Source: Pseudomonas sp. SORT22
Lineage (GTDB): Bacteria > Pseudomonadota > Gammaproteobacteria > Pseudomonadales > Pseudomonadaceae
Assembly (NCBI RefSeq): GCF_018417635.1
Contig: NZ_CP071007.1
Span: forward strand, 620,001 to 684,000
Reading direction: 5' to 3'
Length of the DNA: 64,000 nucleotides
Shown here: in pieces, positions 8,469-17,233 of the stretch
Position numbering within the stretch: position 1 is the stretch's first letter
Layout: the number at the start of each line of letters is the position of its first letter
The notes under the pieces: model-generated
What the model was told of the DNA's origin: nothing
Databases searched by the model: none
The model's input: the letters and a program-made list of their open reading frames with translations, nothing else
Program-made: the position numbers and the translations under genes

Positions 8469-8516
8469 GTCGCAGAAGCTCCCCATTAGACGCAATTCAC
8501 GCTCATCGGATGATGC

Positions 8517-9227
8517 TTAAAAGCCATGACTTTGTTGCCGCCGTCTGCGCAGGCGGTGCAACTGCTGGTCGAGCAAGGCCGGGCTGTCCAGCTGCTGGCG
8601 GCGGGCCTGGCTGAACAGAATCAGCGCCAGCTCGGCGGTGACCATGGCATCGGCGCTGGCGTTGTGCCGTTCGGCGGCCTCCAGACCAAAGTAGGCGGTC
8701 CAGTCATCCAGCCCGGCTTCACGCAGGGTGATCTGCGGGTTGAGCAGCGGTGCCAGCTCGGCGACATCGAAGAACGGATGCTGCAGGCGATAGCCCAGGT
8801 GGTCCTTCAGCGCACGGCTAAGCATGCGTTGATCGAACGGTGCATGAAACGCCAGCAGCGGGCTGTCGCCGATAAAATCCATCAGCTCCAGCAGCGCCTG
8901 GGCTGGATCACTGCCAGCGGCGATGGCGCTGGGGCCCAGGCCGTGGATCAGCACACTGGAGGTGAGCTTGTGGTCCCGCTGGTGCAGGGTGCGTTCGAAC
9001 TGCTGGCTGAAGTCGATGGCACCGTCTTCGATCACCACCGCGCCAATCGACAGCACCTGGTCGCGGTTGAGGTTCAGGCCGCTGGTTTCCAGGTCGAGCA
9101 CCACCCAGCGCTGCTGGCGCAGGCTGTGTTCGGCCAGCGGCGCGGGGGCTGTCAGTTGCTCCACGCGCTGGCGCAGGTGCTCGTCGAGCCGCGGTTGGCT
9201 GGGGCGCAGCCAGGCAAACAGGCTCAT
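8517..9227 (-). CDS. DEDDh 3'-5' exonuclease (DNA polymerase III epsilon-like)
   Basis: A 236-residue exonuclease of the DnaQ superfamily. The five catalytic residues can be placed: D45 and E47 (LDLETSG, Exo I), D132 (HAPFDQRML, Exo II), and H188 plus D193 (HNASADAMVTAEL, Exo III). It is not the replicative epsilon subunit, because it has an extra N-terminal segment of about 38 residues and sits beside a CBS/DUF294 gene. The start overlaps the stop of that gene by 4 bases. This pair is conserved in pseudomonads and other gammaproteobacteria. Its substrate is unknown; processing of DNA, RNA or nucleotide signals is possible. Confidence 0.88.
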   Translation of the reverse strand: MSLFAWLRPSQPRLDEHLRQRVEQLTAPAPLAEHSLRQQRWVVLDLETSGLNLNRDQVLSIGAVVIEDGAIDFSQQFERTLHQRDHKLTSSVLIHGLGPSAIAAGSDPAQALLELMDFIGDSPLLAFHAPFDQRMLSRALKDHLGYRLQHPFFDVAELAPLLNPQITLREAGLDDWTAYFGLEAAERHNASADAMVTAELALILFSQARRQQLDSPALLDQQLHRLRRRRQQSHGF

Positions 9228-11197
9228 AGCTGGTACCGCAGGGCCAGGCTGCTTTGCAGGCGCTGGGCCTGGCGTAGCGACTCGCGCAGGATGCGCCGGT
9301 CCAGGTGGTTGAGGCTGTCGGGGTCGACCCGGTTGGAGTAGGGCAGGTTCTGCCGGCTTTGCAATTGATGTTGCTGCATGCGGGTTTGCTGAATGAAGTG
9401 GTAGGCCTCTTCATAGGCGGCGCCGTCGAGCGGGTCGATCACTTGCCTGGCCACCAGTTGGCGCAGGCGCTCCAGGGTGTTGTTGGCGCCGATGCCGTTG
9501 GCCAGGGCCAGTAACCGTGCGCCATCGACGAACGGCGTCAGGCCCTGGACCTTGAGGTCGAGAGTGGCGGCCTTGTCGTTACCCTGGCGGGTCAGCACGA
9601 ACTCCCGGAAACGTCCCACCGGCGGGCGCTGGCGCAGGGCATTATCGGCCATCATGCGCTGGAACAGGCGGTTGTCGGCTACCTGCTCGAGGATGCTCTG
9701 GCGCAGTTGCTCACAGGCCTGTTCGTCGCCCCAGACCACCCGCAGGTCGAAGTAAATGCTCGACGCCAGCAGGTTTTGGGGCGTGGCTTCGCGAATGAAA
9801 GCGGCAAAGCGCCGTGCCCATTCGGCGCGGGACAGGCACAGCTCGGGGTTGCCGGCCATGATGTTGCCCTTGCACAGGCTGAAGCCGCATTGCGCCAGGC
9901 CCTGATTGATGTGCTGGGCCAGCGGCAACAGGCGCCCGCGTAGTTCGGCGGCATGGGCGGCATCGCGGGCTTCGAAGAGGATGCCGTTGTCCTGATCGGT
10001 GTGCAGGGTCTGTTCGCGGCGGCCTTCGCTGCCGAAGCACAGCCAGCTGAAGGGCACGCCCGGGTCGCCCTTGTCTTCGATGGCCAGCTCGATCACCCGG
10101 CACACGGTGTGGTCGTTGAGCAGGGTGATGATCTGGGTGATCTGCGTCGAAGACGCGCCATGGGCGAGCATGCGTTCAACCAGCTGGCTGATTTCGCCGC
10201 GTAGCGATACCAGGTTTTCGACCCGGCTGGCGTGGCGGATGGTGCGCGCCAGGTGCACCAGGTCGACCCGTTGCAGGGAGAACAGGTCCCGCTCGGACAC
10301 CACGCCGCACAAGCGCCGCTCTTCGACCAGGCAGACGTGGGCGATATGCCGCTCGGTCATGGCGATGGCGGCGTCGAAGGCGCTGGCTTGCGGGCTCAGG
10401 TAGAACGGCGCGGCGGTCATGTGCCGGCTGATTGGCTGAGCGAAGTCGGCGCTGGCATCGGCCACCACCTGGCGCAGGTCGCGCAGGGTGAAGATGCCGA
10501 TGGGAAAGCGCTGCTCGTCGACGATGACAATGCTGCCGACCTGTTGCTCGTGCATCAGCCGCACCGCTTCACGCAACGGCGTGGCCGGGTCGCAGACTAC
10601 CGGGTGACGCATGGCCAGCTCGCCCAGGCGGGTGTTCAGTGAATACTGGTTGCCGAGGGTTTCCACCGCGCGGCGCTGGACCTGCTGGTTGACCTGGTCG
10701 AGCAGGCTGCTGACCCCGCGCAGGGCGAAGTCGCGGAAGGCTTCGGACAGGGTGAACAGGCGGATGAACGCGGCCTTGTTCAATTGCAGGCAAAAGGTAT
10801 CTTCGCCGGCCAGGTGTTCGGTACGGGTCGCCCGTTCGCCGAGCAGGGCGGCGAGCGGGAAACACTCGCCGCTGGTGATCTCGAAGGTGGTTTCGGTGCC
10901 CGGGCGGCTTACGTGCTGACGCTCACCGACCACCCGGCCCTGCTTGACGATGTAGAAGTGCTCGACCGGGCCGTCGCTGGGCTTGATGATGCTGTCATTG
11001 GCCGCATAGAAGCGCAGTTGGCACTGTTCGACGAGAAACGCCAGGTGGGCGTTCTCCATCTGATTGAAGGGTGGAAAGCGTTGCAGAAACTGCATGGTCC
11101 CCTGGATGTTCTGCATGACTGCAGTCTTTCCTGCCTGGGCGAAGGCGTCCTTTTTGCTCATGAGCATTACCGCGTCTTTGTGTCGAGCTGTGACCAT
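9224..11197 (-). CDS. cNMP-binding / CBS / DUF294 nucleotidyltransferase-like protein
   Basis: A 657-residue regulatory protein. Domains in order: a cyclic-nucleotide-binding-like domain (about 40-155), a CBS-domain pair (about 195-320), a DUF294 putative nucleotidyltransferase domain with the signature GSEGRREQTLHTDQDN (about 390-405), and a C-terminal DUF294 substrate-binding region (about 510-650). It resembles GlnD-like uridylyltransferases in the nucleotidyltransferase motif but has no PII-type context. It is followed by an overlapping DnaQ-type exonuclease, suggesting a joint function. Start choice: ATG 11197 has AAGG 5-8 bases upstream; an ATG at residue 11 or 13 (MSKKDAF) is possible and gives a product about 12 residues shorter. 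Confidence 0.85.
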   Translation of the reverse strand: MVTARHKDAVMLMSKKDAFAQAGKTAVMQNIQGTMQFLQRFPPFNQMENAHLAFLVEQCQLRFYAANDSIIKPSDGPVEHFYIVKQGRVVGERQHVSRPGTETTFEITSGECFPLAALLGERATRTEHLAGEDTFCLQLNKAAFIRLFTLSEAFRDFALRGVSSLLDQVNQQVQRRAVETLGNQYSLNTRLGELAMRHPVVCDPATPLREAVRLMHEQQVGSIVIVDEQRFPIGIFTLRDLRQVVADASADFAQPISRHMTAAPFYLSPQASAFDAAIAMTERHIAHVCLVEERRLCGVVSERDLFSLQRVDLVHLARTIRHASRVENLVSLRGEISQLVERMLAHGASSTQITQIITLLNDHTVCRVIELAIEDKGDPGVPFSWLCFGSEGRREQTLHTDQDNGILFEARDAAHAAELRGRLLPLAQHINQGLAQCGFSLCKGNIMAGNPELCLSRAEWARRFAAFIREATPQNLLASSIYFDLRVVWGDEQACEQLRQSILEQVADNRLFQRMMADNALRQRPPVGRFREFVLTRQGNDKAATLDLKVQGLTPFVDGARLLALANGIGANNTLERLRQLVARQVIDPLDGAAYEEAYHFIQQTRMQQHQLQSRQNLPYSNRVDPDSLNHLDRRILRESLRQAQRLQSSLALRYQL

Positions 11198-11396
11198 CGA
11201 CCTTGTTGTTTTCGTTGTTCATGGTCGGCCGCGGGCTGCTCAGTGCCCATTGGACGTAAGTCTATAAACTGCGTCAGGCTGTTGAAGCGTTGCGTCATGT
11301 GTCAATTTGCCGACGAAAGGCAGTTTGCAAGTAATCTCAATGCGGTCTGAACTTGATTCACAGGACATTTTGCAGGTCATTGATGATGAGACAGCC

Positions 11397-11840
11397 ATGT
11401 CCGACCACGAAGACATACTGAGCGAAGCCGAGCGCAAAGCCCTGGCATCGGTGATTGCGCCTGAGGCTGCGCCGCCCAAGGTTTTGATCGTCGACGACAA
11501 CCGTGTGGCTCGCGATGCCCTGGCCAGGTACCTGAGTTCAAAACGCATCAAATGCCTGACCGCCAACAGCGGCAAGCAGGCGCTGGAGTGCCTGGCCAAG
11601 GAGCGCGGTATCGGTCTGGTGATTACCGACCTGCGCATGGGCTCGTTCGGTGGGCTTGAGCTGATACGTCAGATTCGCGAATCGGAGCGCGCGGCGATGC
11701 CGATCATCATCGTCTCAGGGGCTGCGGATGTGAAAGACGCCATCGAGGCGATGCACTTGAGCGTCGTCGACTTTCTGCTCAAGCCGATCGATCTGGACAA
11801 GCTGGTGGGGTTGGTGCGCAGGGAACTGGGGATAGGCTGA
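11397..11840 (+). CDS. Stand-alone response-regulator receiver protein
   Basis: A CheY-like receiver of 147 residues with no output domain. A short acidic leader (about 1-26) precedes the receiver. The acidic pair is D33/D34 (IVDDN), the phospho-acceptor is D78 (VITDLRMG), the conserved Ser is S107 (IVSGAA) and the Lys is K129 (LLKPID). It has no adjacent sensor kinase, so its partner is encoded elsewhere. Start: I prefer ATG 11397 because the upstream in-frame codons are unlike the GC-rich usage here; an ATG at 11340 would add 19 residues. The divergent gene upstream is the CBS/DUF294 protein. Confidence 0.82.
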   Translation: MSDHEDILSEAERKALASVIAPEAAPPKVLIVDDNRVARDALARYLSSKRIKCLTANSGKQALECLAKERGIGLVITDLRMGSFGGLELIRQIRESERAAMPIIIVSGAADVKDAIEAMHLSVVDFLLKPIDLDKLVGLVRRELGIG

Positions 11841-11848
11841 AGCCATCA

Positions 11849-11891
11849 CGGGTCAAGTCGGATCGGCGCACCGCCGCTCCGACTTGACCCG
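11849..11891. repeat. REP-type inverted repeat
   Basis: A perfect 14-base inverted repeat (CGGGTCAAGTCGGA at 11849-11862 and its complement at 11878-11891) flanks a GC-rich loop. It lies between two convergent genes, 17 bases from the glcB stop, and belongs to the same variant family as the repeats near 3.0, 17.2 and 34.75 kb. It may also act as a bidirectional transcript end. Confidence 0.72.
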
Positions 11892-11908
11892 CGATGAAGA
11901 CAACGCGA

Positions 11909-14086
11909 TTACAGGCCGTTCCGGGCCTTGAACTCGCGACGACGACGATGCAGCACCGGCTCGGTGTAACCATTCGGTTGCTTGCTGCCTTCGACGACCA
12001 GCTCGACCGCCGCCTGGAAGGCGATGTTGTTGTCGAAGTCCGGAGCCAGCGGGCGGTACAGCGGGTCGTTGGCGTTCTGCTTGTCGACCACCGGCGCCAT
12101 GCGCTTGAGGCTCTCCAGAACCTGCGCTTCGCTGACCACGCCGTGACGCAGCCAGTTGGCCAGCAACTGTGCGGAAATCCGCAGGGTGGCGCGGTCTTCC
12201 ATCAGGCCGACATCGTTGATGTCCGGCACCTTCGAACAACCGACACCCTGGTCGATCCAGCGCACCACGTAACCGAGGATGCCCTGAGCGTTGTTGTCCA
12301 GTTCGTTGCGCTTTTCTTCGTCCGACCAGTTGGTATCGGTCGCCAGCGGGATGGTCAGGATGTCATCGACCGAAGCCGGTGTACGCTTGGCCAGTTCCGC
12401 CTGACGGGCGAACACATCAACCTTGTGGTAGTGCAGGGCGTGCAGGGCCGCAGCAGTCGGCGACGGTACCCAGGCGGTGTTGGCACCGGCCAGCGGGTGG
12501 GCGATCTTCTGCTCGAGCATGTCGGCCATCAGGTCCGGCATGGCCCACATGCCTTTACCGATCTGGGCGCGGCCTTGCAGGCCGGTGGCCAGGCCGATAT
12601 CGACGTTGGAGTTTTCGTAGGCGCCGATCCACTTCTGGGTCTTCATGGCGCCTTTGCGCACCACGGCGCCGGCTTCCATGGAGGTGTGGATTTCGTCACC
12701 GGTACGGTCGAGGAAGCCGGTGTTGATGAACACCACGCGCTCGCTGGCCGCCTGGATACAGGCCTTGAGGTTGACCGTGGTGCGGCGCTCCTCGTCCATG
12801 ATCCCGACTTTCAGGGTGTTGCGCTTGAGGCCCAGGGCATCTTCGATGCGGCCGAACAGCTCGTTGGTGAACGCAGCTTCTTCCGGGCCATGCATCTTCG
12901 GTTTGACGATGTACATGGAGCCGGTGCGGCTGTTCTTGCGGCTGGTGTTGCCATTGAGGTTGTGCATCGAGGCGAGGCTGGTAACCAGGCCATCGAGGAT
13001 GCCTTCCGGCACTTCGTTGCCGTCCTTGTCGAGGATGGCGTCGATGGTCATCAGGTGCCCGACGTTACGCACGAACAGCAGCGAACGGCCGTGCAGGCTG
13101 ACCGAACCACCGTTAGGCGCGGTGTATTCGCGGTCCGGGTTCATGGTCCGGGTGAAGGTCTGGCCAGCTTTGCTGACGCTTTCGGCCAGGTCGCCTTTCA
13201 TCAGGCCCAGCCAGTTGCGGTAGATCACCACTTTATCGTCGGCATCGACGGCGGCAACCGAGTCTTCGCAGTCCATGATGGTGGTCAGGGCGGCTTCCAT
13301 CAGCACGTCCTTGACCCCGGCGGCGTCGGTCTGGCCGACCGGGGTGCTGGCGTCGATCTGGATTTCGAAGTGCAGGCCGTTGTGCTTGAGCAGGATCGCA
13401 GTCGGCGCCGAAGCGTCGCCCTGATAGCCGATCAGCTGGGCATCGTCGCGCAGGCCGCTGTTGCTGCCACCCTTGAGGGCGACCACCAGCTTGCCGCCTT
13501 CAATGCGGTAGGCAGTGGAGTCGACATGGGAGCCGGCAGCCAGTGGCGCCGATTCGTCGAGGAAGGCGCGGGCGAAGGCAATCACCTTGTCGCCGCGAAC
13601 CTTGTTGTAGCCTTTGCCTTTTTCTGCGCCGCCGGCTTCGCTGATGGCATCAGTGCCATACAGCGCGTCGTACAGCGAACCCCAACGGGCGTTGGAGGCG
13701 TTCAGGGCAAAGCGGGCATTCATGACCGGCACGACCAGCTGAGGGCCGGCCATGCGGGCGATTTCGTCGTCGACGTTCTGGGTCGAGGCCTGGAAGTCTG
13801 CAGCTTCTGGCAGCAGGTAACCGATGTCCTGAAGGAAGGCCTTGTAAGCCACGGCATCGTGAGCCTGGCCTTTGCGCGCCTGGTGCCAGGCGTCAATCTG
13901 CGCCTGCAGTGCGTCACGTTTGGCCAGCAGTGCTTTGTTCTTTGGAGCGAGGTCGTTGATGATCTTTTCCGCACCCACCCAGAATTGTTCGGCGTTGACG
14001 CCGGTTCCGGGAATGGCTTCGTTGTTCACGAAGTCGAACAGGACTTTGGCGACCTGAAGGCCACCGACTTGAACGTGTTCAGTCAT
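11909..14086 (-). CDS. glcB: Malate synthase G
   Basis: A 725-residue enzyme that condenses glyoxylate with acetyl-CoA to malate, completing the glyoxylate shunt in the cytoplasm. The sequence reads as a full-length isoform G: the N-terminal [14 protein letters not shown], an inserted alpha/beta domain, the catalytic TIM barrel with [17 protein letters not shown], and [20 protein letters not shown] before the MHGPEEAAF segment. I chose ATG 14086, not the earlier GTG 14098, because GAGG lies six bases before it and the length then equals that of pseudomonad GlcB. It stands alone here without the glycolate oxidase genes. It is convergent with the receiver gene. Confidence 0.97.
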   Translation of the reverse strand: MTEHVQVGGLQVAKVLFDFVNNEAIPGTGVNAEQFWVGAEKIINDLAPKNKALLAKRDALQAQIDAWHQARKGQAHDAVAYKAFLQDIGYLLPEAADFQASTQNVDDEIARMAGPQLVVPVMNARFALNASNARWGSLYDALYGTDAISEAGGAEKGKGYNKVRGDKVIAFARAFLDESAPLAAGSHVDSTAYRIEGGKLVVALKGGSNSGLRDDAQLIGYQGDASAPTAILLKHNGLHFEIQIDASTPVGQTDAAGVKDVLMEAALTTIMDCEDSVAAVDADDKVVIYRNWLGLMKGDLAESVSKAGQTFTRTMNPDREYTAPNGGSVSLHGRSLLFVRNVGHLMTIDAILDKDGNEVPEGILDGLVTSLASMHNLNGNTSRKNSRTGSMYIVKPKMHGPEEAAFTNELFGRIEDALGLKRNTLKVGIMDEERRTTVNLKACIQAASERVVFINTGFLDRTGDEIHTSMEAGAVVRKGAMKTQKWIGAYENSNVDIGLATGLQGRAQIGKGMWAMPDLMADMLEQKIAHPLAGANTAWVPSPTAAALHALHYHKVDVFARQAELAKRTPASVDDILTIPLATDTNWSDEEKRNELDNNAQGILGYVVRWIDQGVGCSKVPDINDVGLMEDRATLRISAQLLANWLRHGVVSEAQVLESLKRMAPVVDKQNANDPLYRPLAPDFDNNIAFQAAVELVVEGSKQPNGYTEPVLHRRRREFKARNGL

Positions 14087-14521
14087 TGCTTGCCTCACTC
14101 TGCTCAGCTATTCAGCTCTTCTATTTAAGCCTTGCGCGCTTCTCTAAACACGGCACCAGAACATGCCCTTGTGGGCGGCTGGGTGCGGCCTGCCAGACAG
14201 GCTGGCAGGCGTTGGCGTATTTTCACAGGCGCCTTGGCAGACATCGATCCAACGTTTTGTAGTCCACGCTGCGGCATACTACATGATGCGCTGCGGTTGT
14301 GAAAATCAGACTAAATACGTCGTTCTGCGACCAATTGGTCGCATAGGGTCACGCTGGGAGTGCGTATGTTCTCAAAAAAGCGGCAGATTGTTCCAGATAA
14401 ATCTTGAAACAGTACACGATTAGTCAATCGCTGCTCCTGCGGCAGGTTGCCGCGCCTTGCCTATACTTTCTGCGCGCCCTTTGATTTCGGGGGCTGAACG
14501 TCAAAAGCAGAGGGTTAGCGC
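14087..14521. other. Intergenic region glcB / gcvR-like, no gene seen
   Basis: About 435 bases between divergent genes. No convincing ORF was found; an 86-codon open frame has neither a ribosome site nor typical codon use. It holds an 8-base hairpin (CCTGCCAG 14189-14196 with CTGGCAGG 14202-14209), a locally AT-richer stretch at 14270-14430, and a TATACT -10-like hexamer at 14462-14467 before the gcvR-like gene. Promoters for both genes must lie here. Confidence 0.5.
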
Positions 14522-15040
14522 GTGGATCATCTCGTATTGACAGTGATCGCCCCCGACAAGGCCGGGCAGGTCGAGCGGATCGCTCAATGCATTACCGAGC
14601 ATAACGGTAACTGGTTGGAGAGCCGCATGTCGCGCATGGCCGGGCAATTTGCCGGCATTCTCAAGGTAGCGGTGCCGGCCGAGTCCTACGATGAACTGGT
14701 CGAGGCGCTGAAGGCCCTGATCAAGCACGACATTCGTGTGCTGATCGCCGAGAGCGGCATTGAGCCGTCCTGCACCTGGAAGCCGATCGCCATGGAGCTG
14801 GTGGGCAATGACCGCCCGGGTATCGTTCGCGACATTACCCGGCTGCTGGCCGAGCAGGGCGTCAACGTCGAGCGCCTGACCACCGAGGTGCGACCGGCGC
14901 CGATGAGCAGCGAACCGCTGTTCCATGCCGATGCCTTGCTGGCGGTGCCGCTGACGCTGTCGCTGGAGGTGTTGCAGGGCAAGCTGGAGGCATTGGCCGA
15001 CGACCTGATGGTCGAATTGAACCTGCGCCCCGAGGATTAG
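14522..15040 (+). CDS. ACT-domain protein, GcvR-like glycine cleavage regulator
   Basis: A 172-residue protein with two ACT-type domains (about 1-85 and 90-168). Typical segments are VLTVIAPDKAGQVERIAQCI and AMELVGNDRPGIVRDITRLL. E. coli GcvR is a two-ACT protein that sequesters the activator GcvA and represses the glycine cleavage operon; pseudomonads keep similar proteins. Here no gcv gene is adjacent, so the target is inferred only from the family. The start is GTG 14522, preceded by GAGGG at about 10 bases. The name could equally be a general ACT-domain amino-acid sensor. Confidence 0.82.
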   Translation: MDHLVLTVIAPDKAGQVERIAQCITEHNGNWLESRMSRMAGQFAGILKVAVPAESYDELVEALKALIKHDIRVLIAESGIEPSCTWKPIAMELVGNDRPGIVRDITRLLAEQGVNVERLTTEVRPAPMSSEPLFHADALLAVPLTLSLEVLQGKLEALADDLMVELNLRPED

Positions 15041-15090
15041 TTATCCCGGTTTATCGGGGATGCGCCTGTGGATAAGCTTGGGAGATGTCG

Positions 15091-15136
15091 CTGCAGGCCA
15101 CGATTGGCGTGGCCTGCAGGTGGTTGTGTGTTTTTT
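15091..15136 (+). terminator. Strong hairpin, probable terminator after the gcvR-like gene
   Basis: A perfect 12-base inverted repeat (CTGCAGGCCACG 15091-15102, complement at 15108-15119) is followed after about 11 bases by a run of six T. It separates convergent genes and may stop transcripts from both sides. The spacer before the T run makes it an atypical intrinsic terminator. Confidence 0.55.
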
Positions 15137-15138
15137 GA

Positions 15139-16026
15139 TCAGCTGCGCCGGCGCAGGCTCAGCCAGGCGTCGACGCTGTACAGCGCCAGGCCCGCCCAGA
15201 TGAACATGAAGGCCACCAAGGTGCTGCTCGACAGGTGCTCGCCGAACAGCCACACCGCCTGCAGCAGGACCAGGGTTGGCGCCAGGTACTGCAAGAAGCC
15301 CAGGGTGGTGTAGGGCAGGTGCCGGGCGGCGGCGTTGAAGCACACCAGCGGCACCAGGGTGACCGGACCTGCGGCTATCAGCCACAAGGCTTCGCTACTG
15401 GTATAGAAACTGGCCTGGGCGCTGTGAGCCATGGGGTTGAGCAGCATCCAGCCGATGGCCAGCGGCACCAGCATCCAGGTTTCCACCACCAGCCCGGGCA
15501 GGGCGGCGACCGGCGCCTGTTTGCGGATCAAGCCATAGAAACCAAAGCTCAGCGCCAGTACCAGGGATACCCAGGGCAGGCTACCGACCTGCCAAACTTG
15601 TTGCGCTACCCCAAGCGCGGCCAGCCCTACTGCGACCCACTGCAAACGGCGCAGGCGTTCACCGAGTAAAAGCATGCCCAGCAGCACGTTGACCAGCGGG
15701 TTGATGTAGTAGCCCAGGCTGGCTTCAAGCATGCGCCCGTTGTTCACCGACCACACGTAAGTCAGCCAGTTGCCGGCGATCAGCGAGCCGCTCAGGGCCA
15801 GGATTGCCAGGCGCTTGGGGTTTTCGCGCAGTTCGCGCAACCAGCCCGGATGTTTCCAGACCAGCAGCAGCAACGAGCCGAACAGCGCCGACCAGAGCAC
15901 CCGGTGGACGATGATTTCTACCGCGGGGACGCTTTGCAGCGCTTTGAAGTAAAGCGGGAACAAACCCCAGATGATGTAGGCGCTCAGGCCCAGGATGTAC
16001 CCGCGGCGCGGGTTGGCGGCGTGCAT
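15139..16026 (-). CDS. rarD: RarD-type EamA-family inner-membrane transporter
   Basis: A 295-residue membrane protein with about ten hydrophobic segments arranged as two EamA repeats. The N-terminus (GYILGLSAYIIWGLFPLYFKAL) is diagnostic of the RarD family (chloramphenicol-sensitivity protein in older annotations), a branch of drug/metabolite transporters. The motif NGRMLEASLGYYINPLVNVLLG in the fourth segment is also typical. The substrate is unknown. It stands on the minus strand downstream of the SrkA-like kinase gene with a 65-base gap, and converges with the gcvR-like gene. Confidence 0.9.
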   Translation of the reverse strand: MHAANPRRGYILGLSAYIIWGLFPLYFKALQSVPAVEIIVHRVLWSALFGSLLLLVWKHPGWLRELRENPKRLAILALSGSLIAGNWLTYVWSVNNGRMLEASLGYYINPLVNVLLGMLLLGERLRRLQWVAVGLAALGVAQQVWQVGSLPWVSLVLALSFGFYGLIRKQAPVAALPGLVVETWMLVPLAIGWMLLNPMAHSAQASFYTSSEALWLIAAGPVTLVPLVCFNAAARHLPYTTLGFLQYLAPTLVLLQAVWLFGEHLSSSTLVAFMFIWAGLALYSVDAWLSLRRRS

Positions 16027-16091
16027 GCAGATTCCTTGCTTAGGCAGCTATCTAAAAGCAGGGGGCTATTGTAGACAGACTCGCACGCGCT

Positions 16092-17066
16092 TCAGAACAA
16101 TTTCAGCGGTTCTTCATCCAGCGCCGCCATTTGTTCGCGCAGGGCGAGGATCTGGTCGCCCCAGTAGCGCTCCTGGCCGAACCAGGGGAAGCTGCGCGGG
16201 AACGCCGGATCGTCCCAGCGCCGGGCCAGCCAGGCACTGTAATGCAACAGGCGCAGGGCGCGCAGAGGCTCGATCAGCGCCAGCTCGCGCGGGTCGAAAT
16301 CGTGGAACTCGTTGTAGCCATCCATCAGCTCGGCGAGTTGGCCAAGACGCTCGTGGCGTTCGCCGGCAAGCATCATCCACAGGTCCTGCACGGCCGGGCC
16401 GGTGCGGCAGTCGTCGAGATCGACGATGTGGAACACTTCGTCGCGGCACATCATGTTGCCCGGGTGGCAGTCGCCGTGCAGGCGGATGACCTGGTGCGGA
16501 GTGCTGGCGTAGATCGCTTCGACCCGCTTGAGCAGGTCGCGGGCTACCGATTCGAAAGCCGGCAGCAGGCTTTTAGGGATGAAGTTGCCTTCGAGCAGGG
16601 TGTTCAGCGAGGCGTGGCCGAAGTTATCCACCGCCAGCGCTTCGCGGTGCTCGAACGGGCGGGTAGCGCCAACCCCGTGCAGGCGGCCGAGCAATTGCCC
16701 GAGGCGATACAGCTGATCAAGATTGCCTGGCTCCGGCGCGCGACCACCGCGGCGCGGGAACAGGGTGAAGCGAAAGCCGCTGTGCTCGAACAGGGTCTCG
16801 CCGTTGTGCACCAGTGGCGCCACCACCGGCACTTCGCATTCGGCGAGTTCCGCGGTAAAGCTGTGTTCTTCGAGGATCGCCGCGTCGCTCCAGCGGTCCG
16901 GGCGGTAGAACTTGGCGATCAGTGGTTCAGCCCCTTCGATGCCCACCTGGTAGACCCGGTTCTCGTAGCTGTTGAGTGCCAGCACCCGGGCGTCGCTGAG
17001 AAAGCCAATGCTTTCCACGGCGTCCAGGACCAGGTCGGGGGTGAGTGTTTCAAAGGGGTGGGACAT
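16092..17066 (-). CDS. SrkA-like stress-response serine/threonine kinase (YihE family)
   Basis: A 324-residue kinase-fold protein of the YihE/RdoA family (aminoglycoside-phosphotransferase-like). K52 (LIAKFY) is the ATP-binding lysine. The catalytic loop LHGDCHPGNMM places D199 and N204, and D216 (HIVDLDD) binds metal. E. coli SrkA counters stress-induced death linked to MazEF. The start is ATG 17066 with AGGAG eight bases upstream; the frame stays open further back, but that part covers a REP element and is not coding. No toxin-antitoxin genes are nearby. Family membership is clear, the physiological substrate is not. Confidence 0.9.
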   Translation of the reverse strand: MSHPFETLTPDLVLDAVESIGFLSDARVLALNSYENRVYQVGIEGAEPLIAKFYRPDRWSDAAILEEHSFTAELAECEVPVVAPLVHNGETLFEHSGFRFTLFPRRGGRAPEPGNLDQLYRLGQLLGRLHGVGATRPFEHREALAVDNFGHASLNTLLEGNFIPKSLLPAFESVARDLLKRVEAIYASTPHQVIRLHGDCHPGNMMCRDEVFHIVDLDDCRTGPAVQDLWMMLAGERHERLGQLAELMDGYNEFHDFDPRELALIEPLRALRLLHYSAWLARRWDDPAFPRSFPWFGQERYWGDQILALREQMAALDEEPLKLF

Positions 17067-17130
17067 GCTCGCTCCTGCTATGCGGCAGGTGGCCGCAAGG
17101 TTCCTGCATGGTATCGCACATCGCCGGCTC

Positions 17131-17233
17131 GTGTGGGAGCGGGCTTGCCCCGCGATGCAGACACCAACTGATGTGCCGTCTGCACTGGCGTCATCGCGGG
17201 TCAAGTCGAGTTGTCGCACCGCCGCTCCTACAG
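17131..17233. repeat. REP-type repeat pair overlapping the phoX 3' end
   Basis: A core REP (GTGTGGGAGCGGGCTTGCCC at 17131-17150, continuing CGCGATG) and the longer variant (ATCGCGGGTCAAGTCGAG then CGCCGCTCCTACAG, 17193-17233) face each other between srkA-like and phoX genes. The phoX stop codon (17228-17230) lies inside the CTACAG end of the variant. Confidence 0.75.

Noticed and set aside
11894..14128. A 744-codon open frame on the plus strand opposite glcB
   Set aside because: It is a GC-rich shadow of malate synthase G; the minus-strand protein is fully recognisable and the plus frame has no family resemblance or ribosome site.
14163..14423. 86-codon ORF in the glcB/gcvR gap
   Set aside because: No ribosome site, unusual composition, crosses a hairpin; no recognisable protein.
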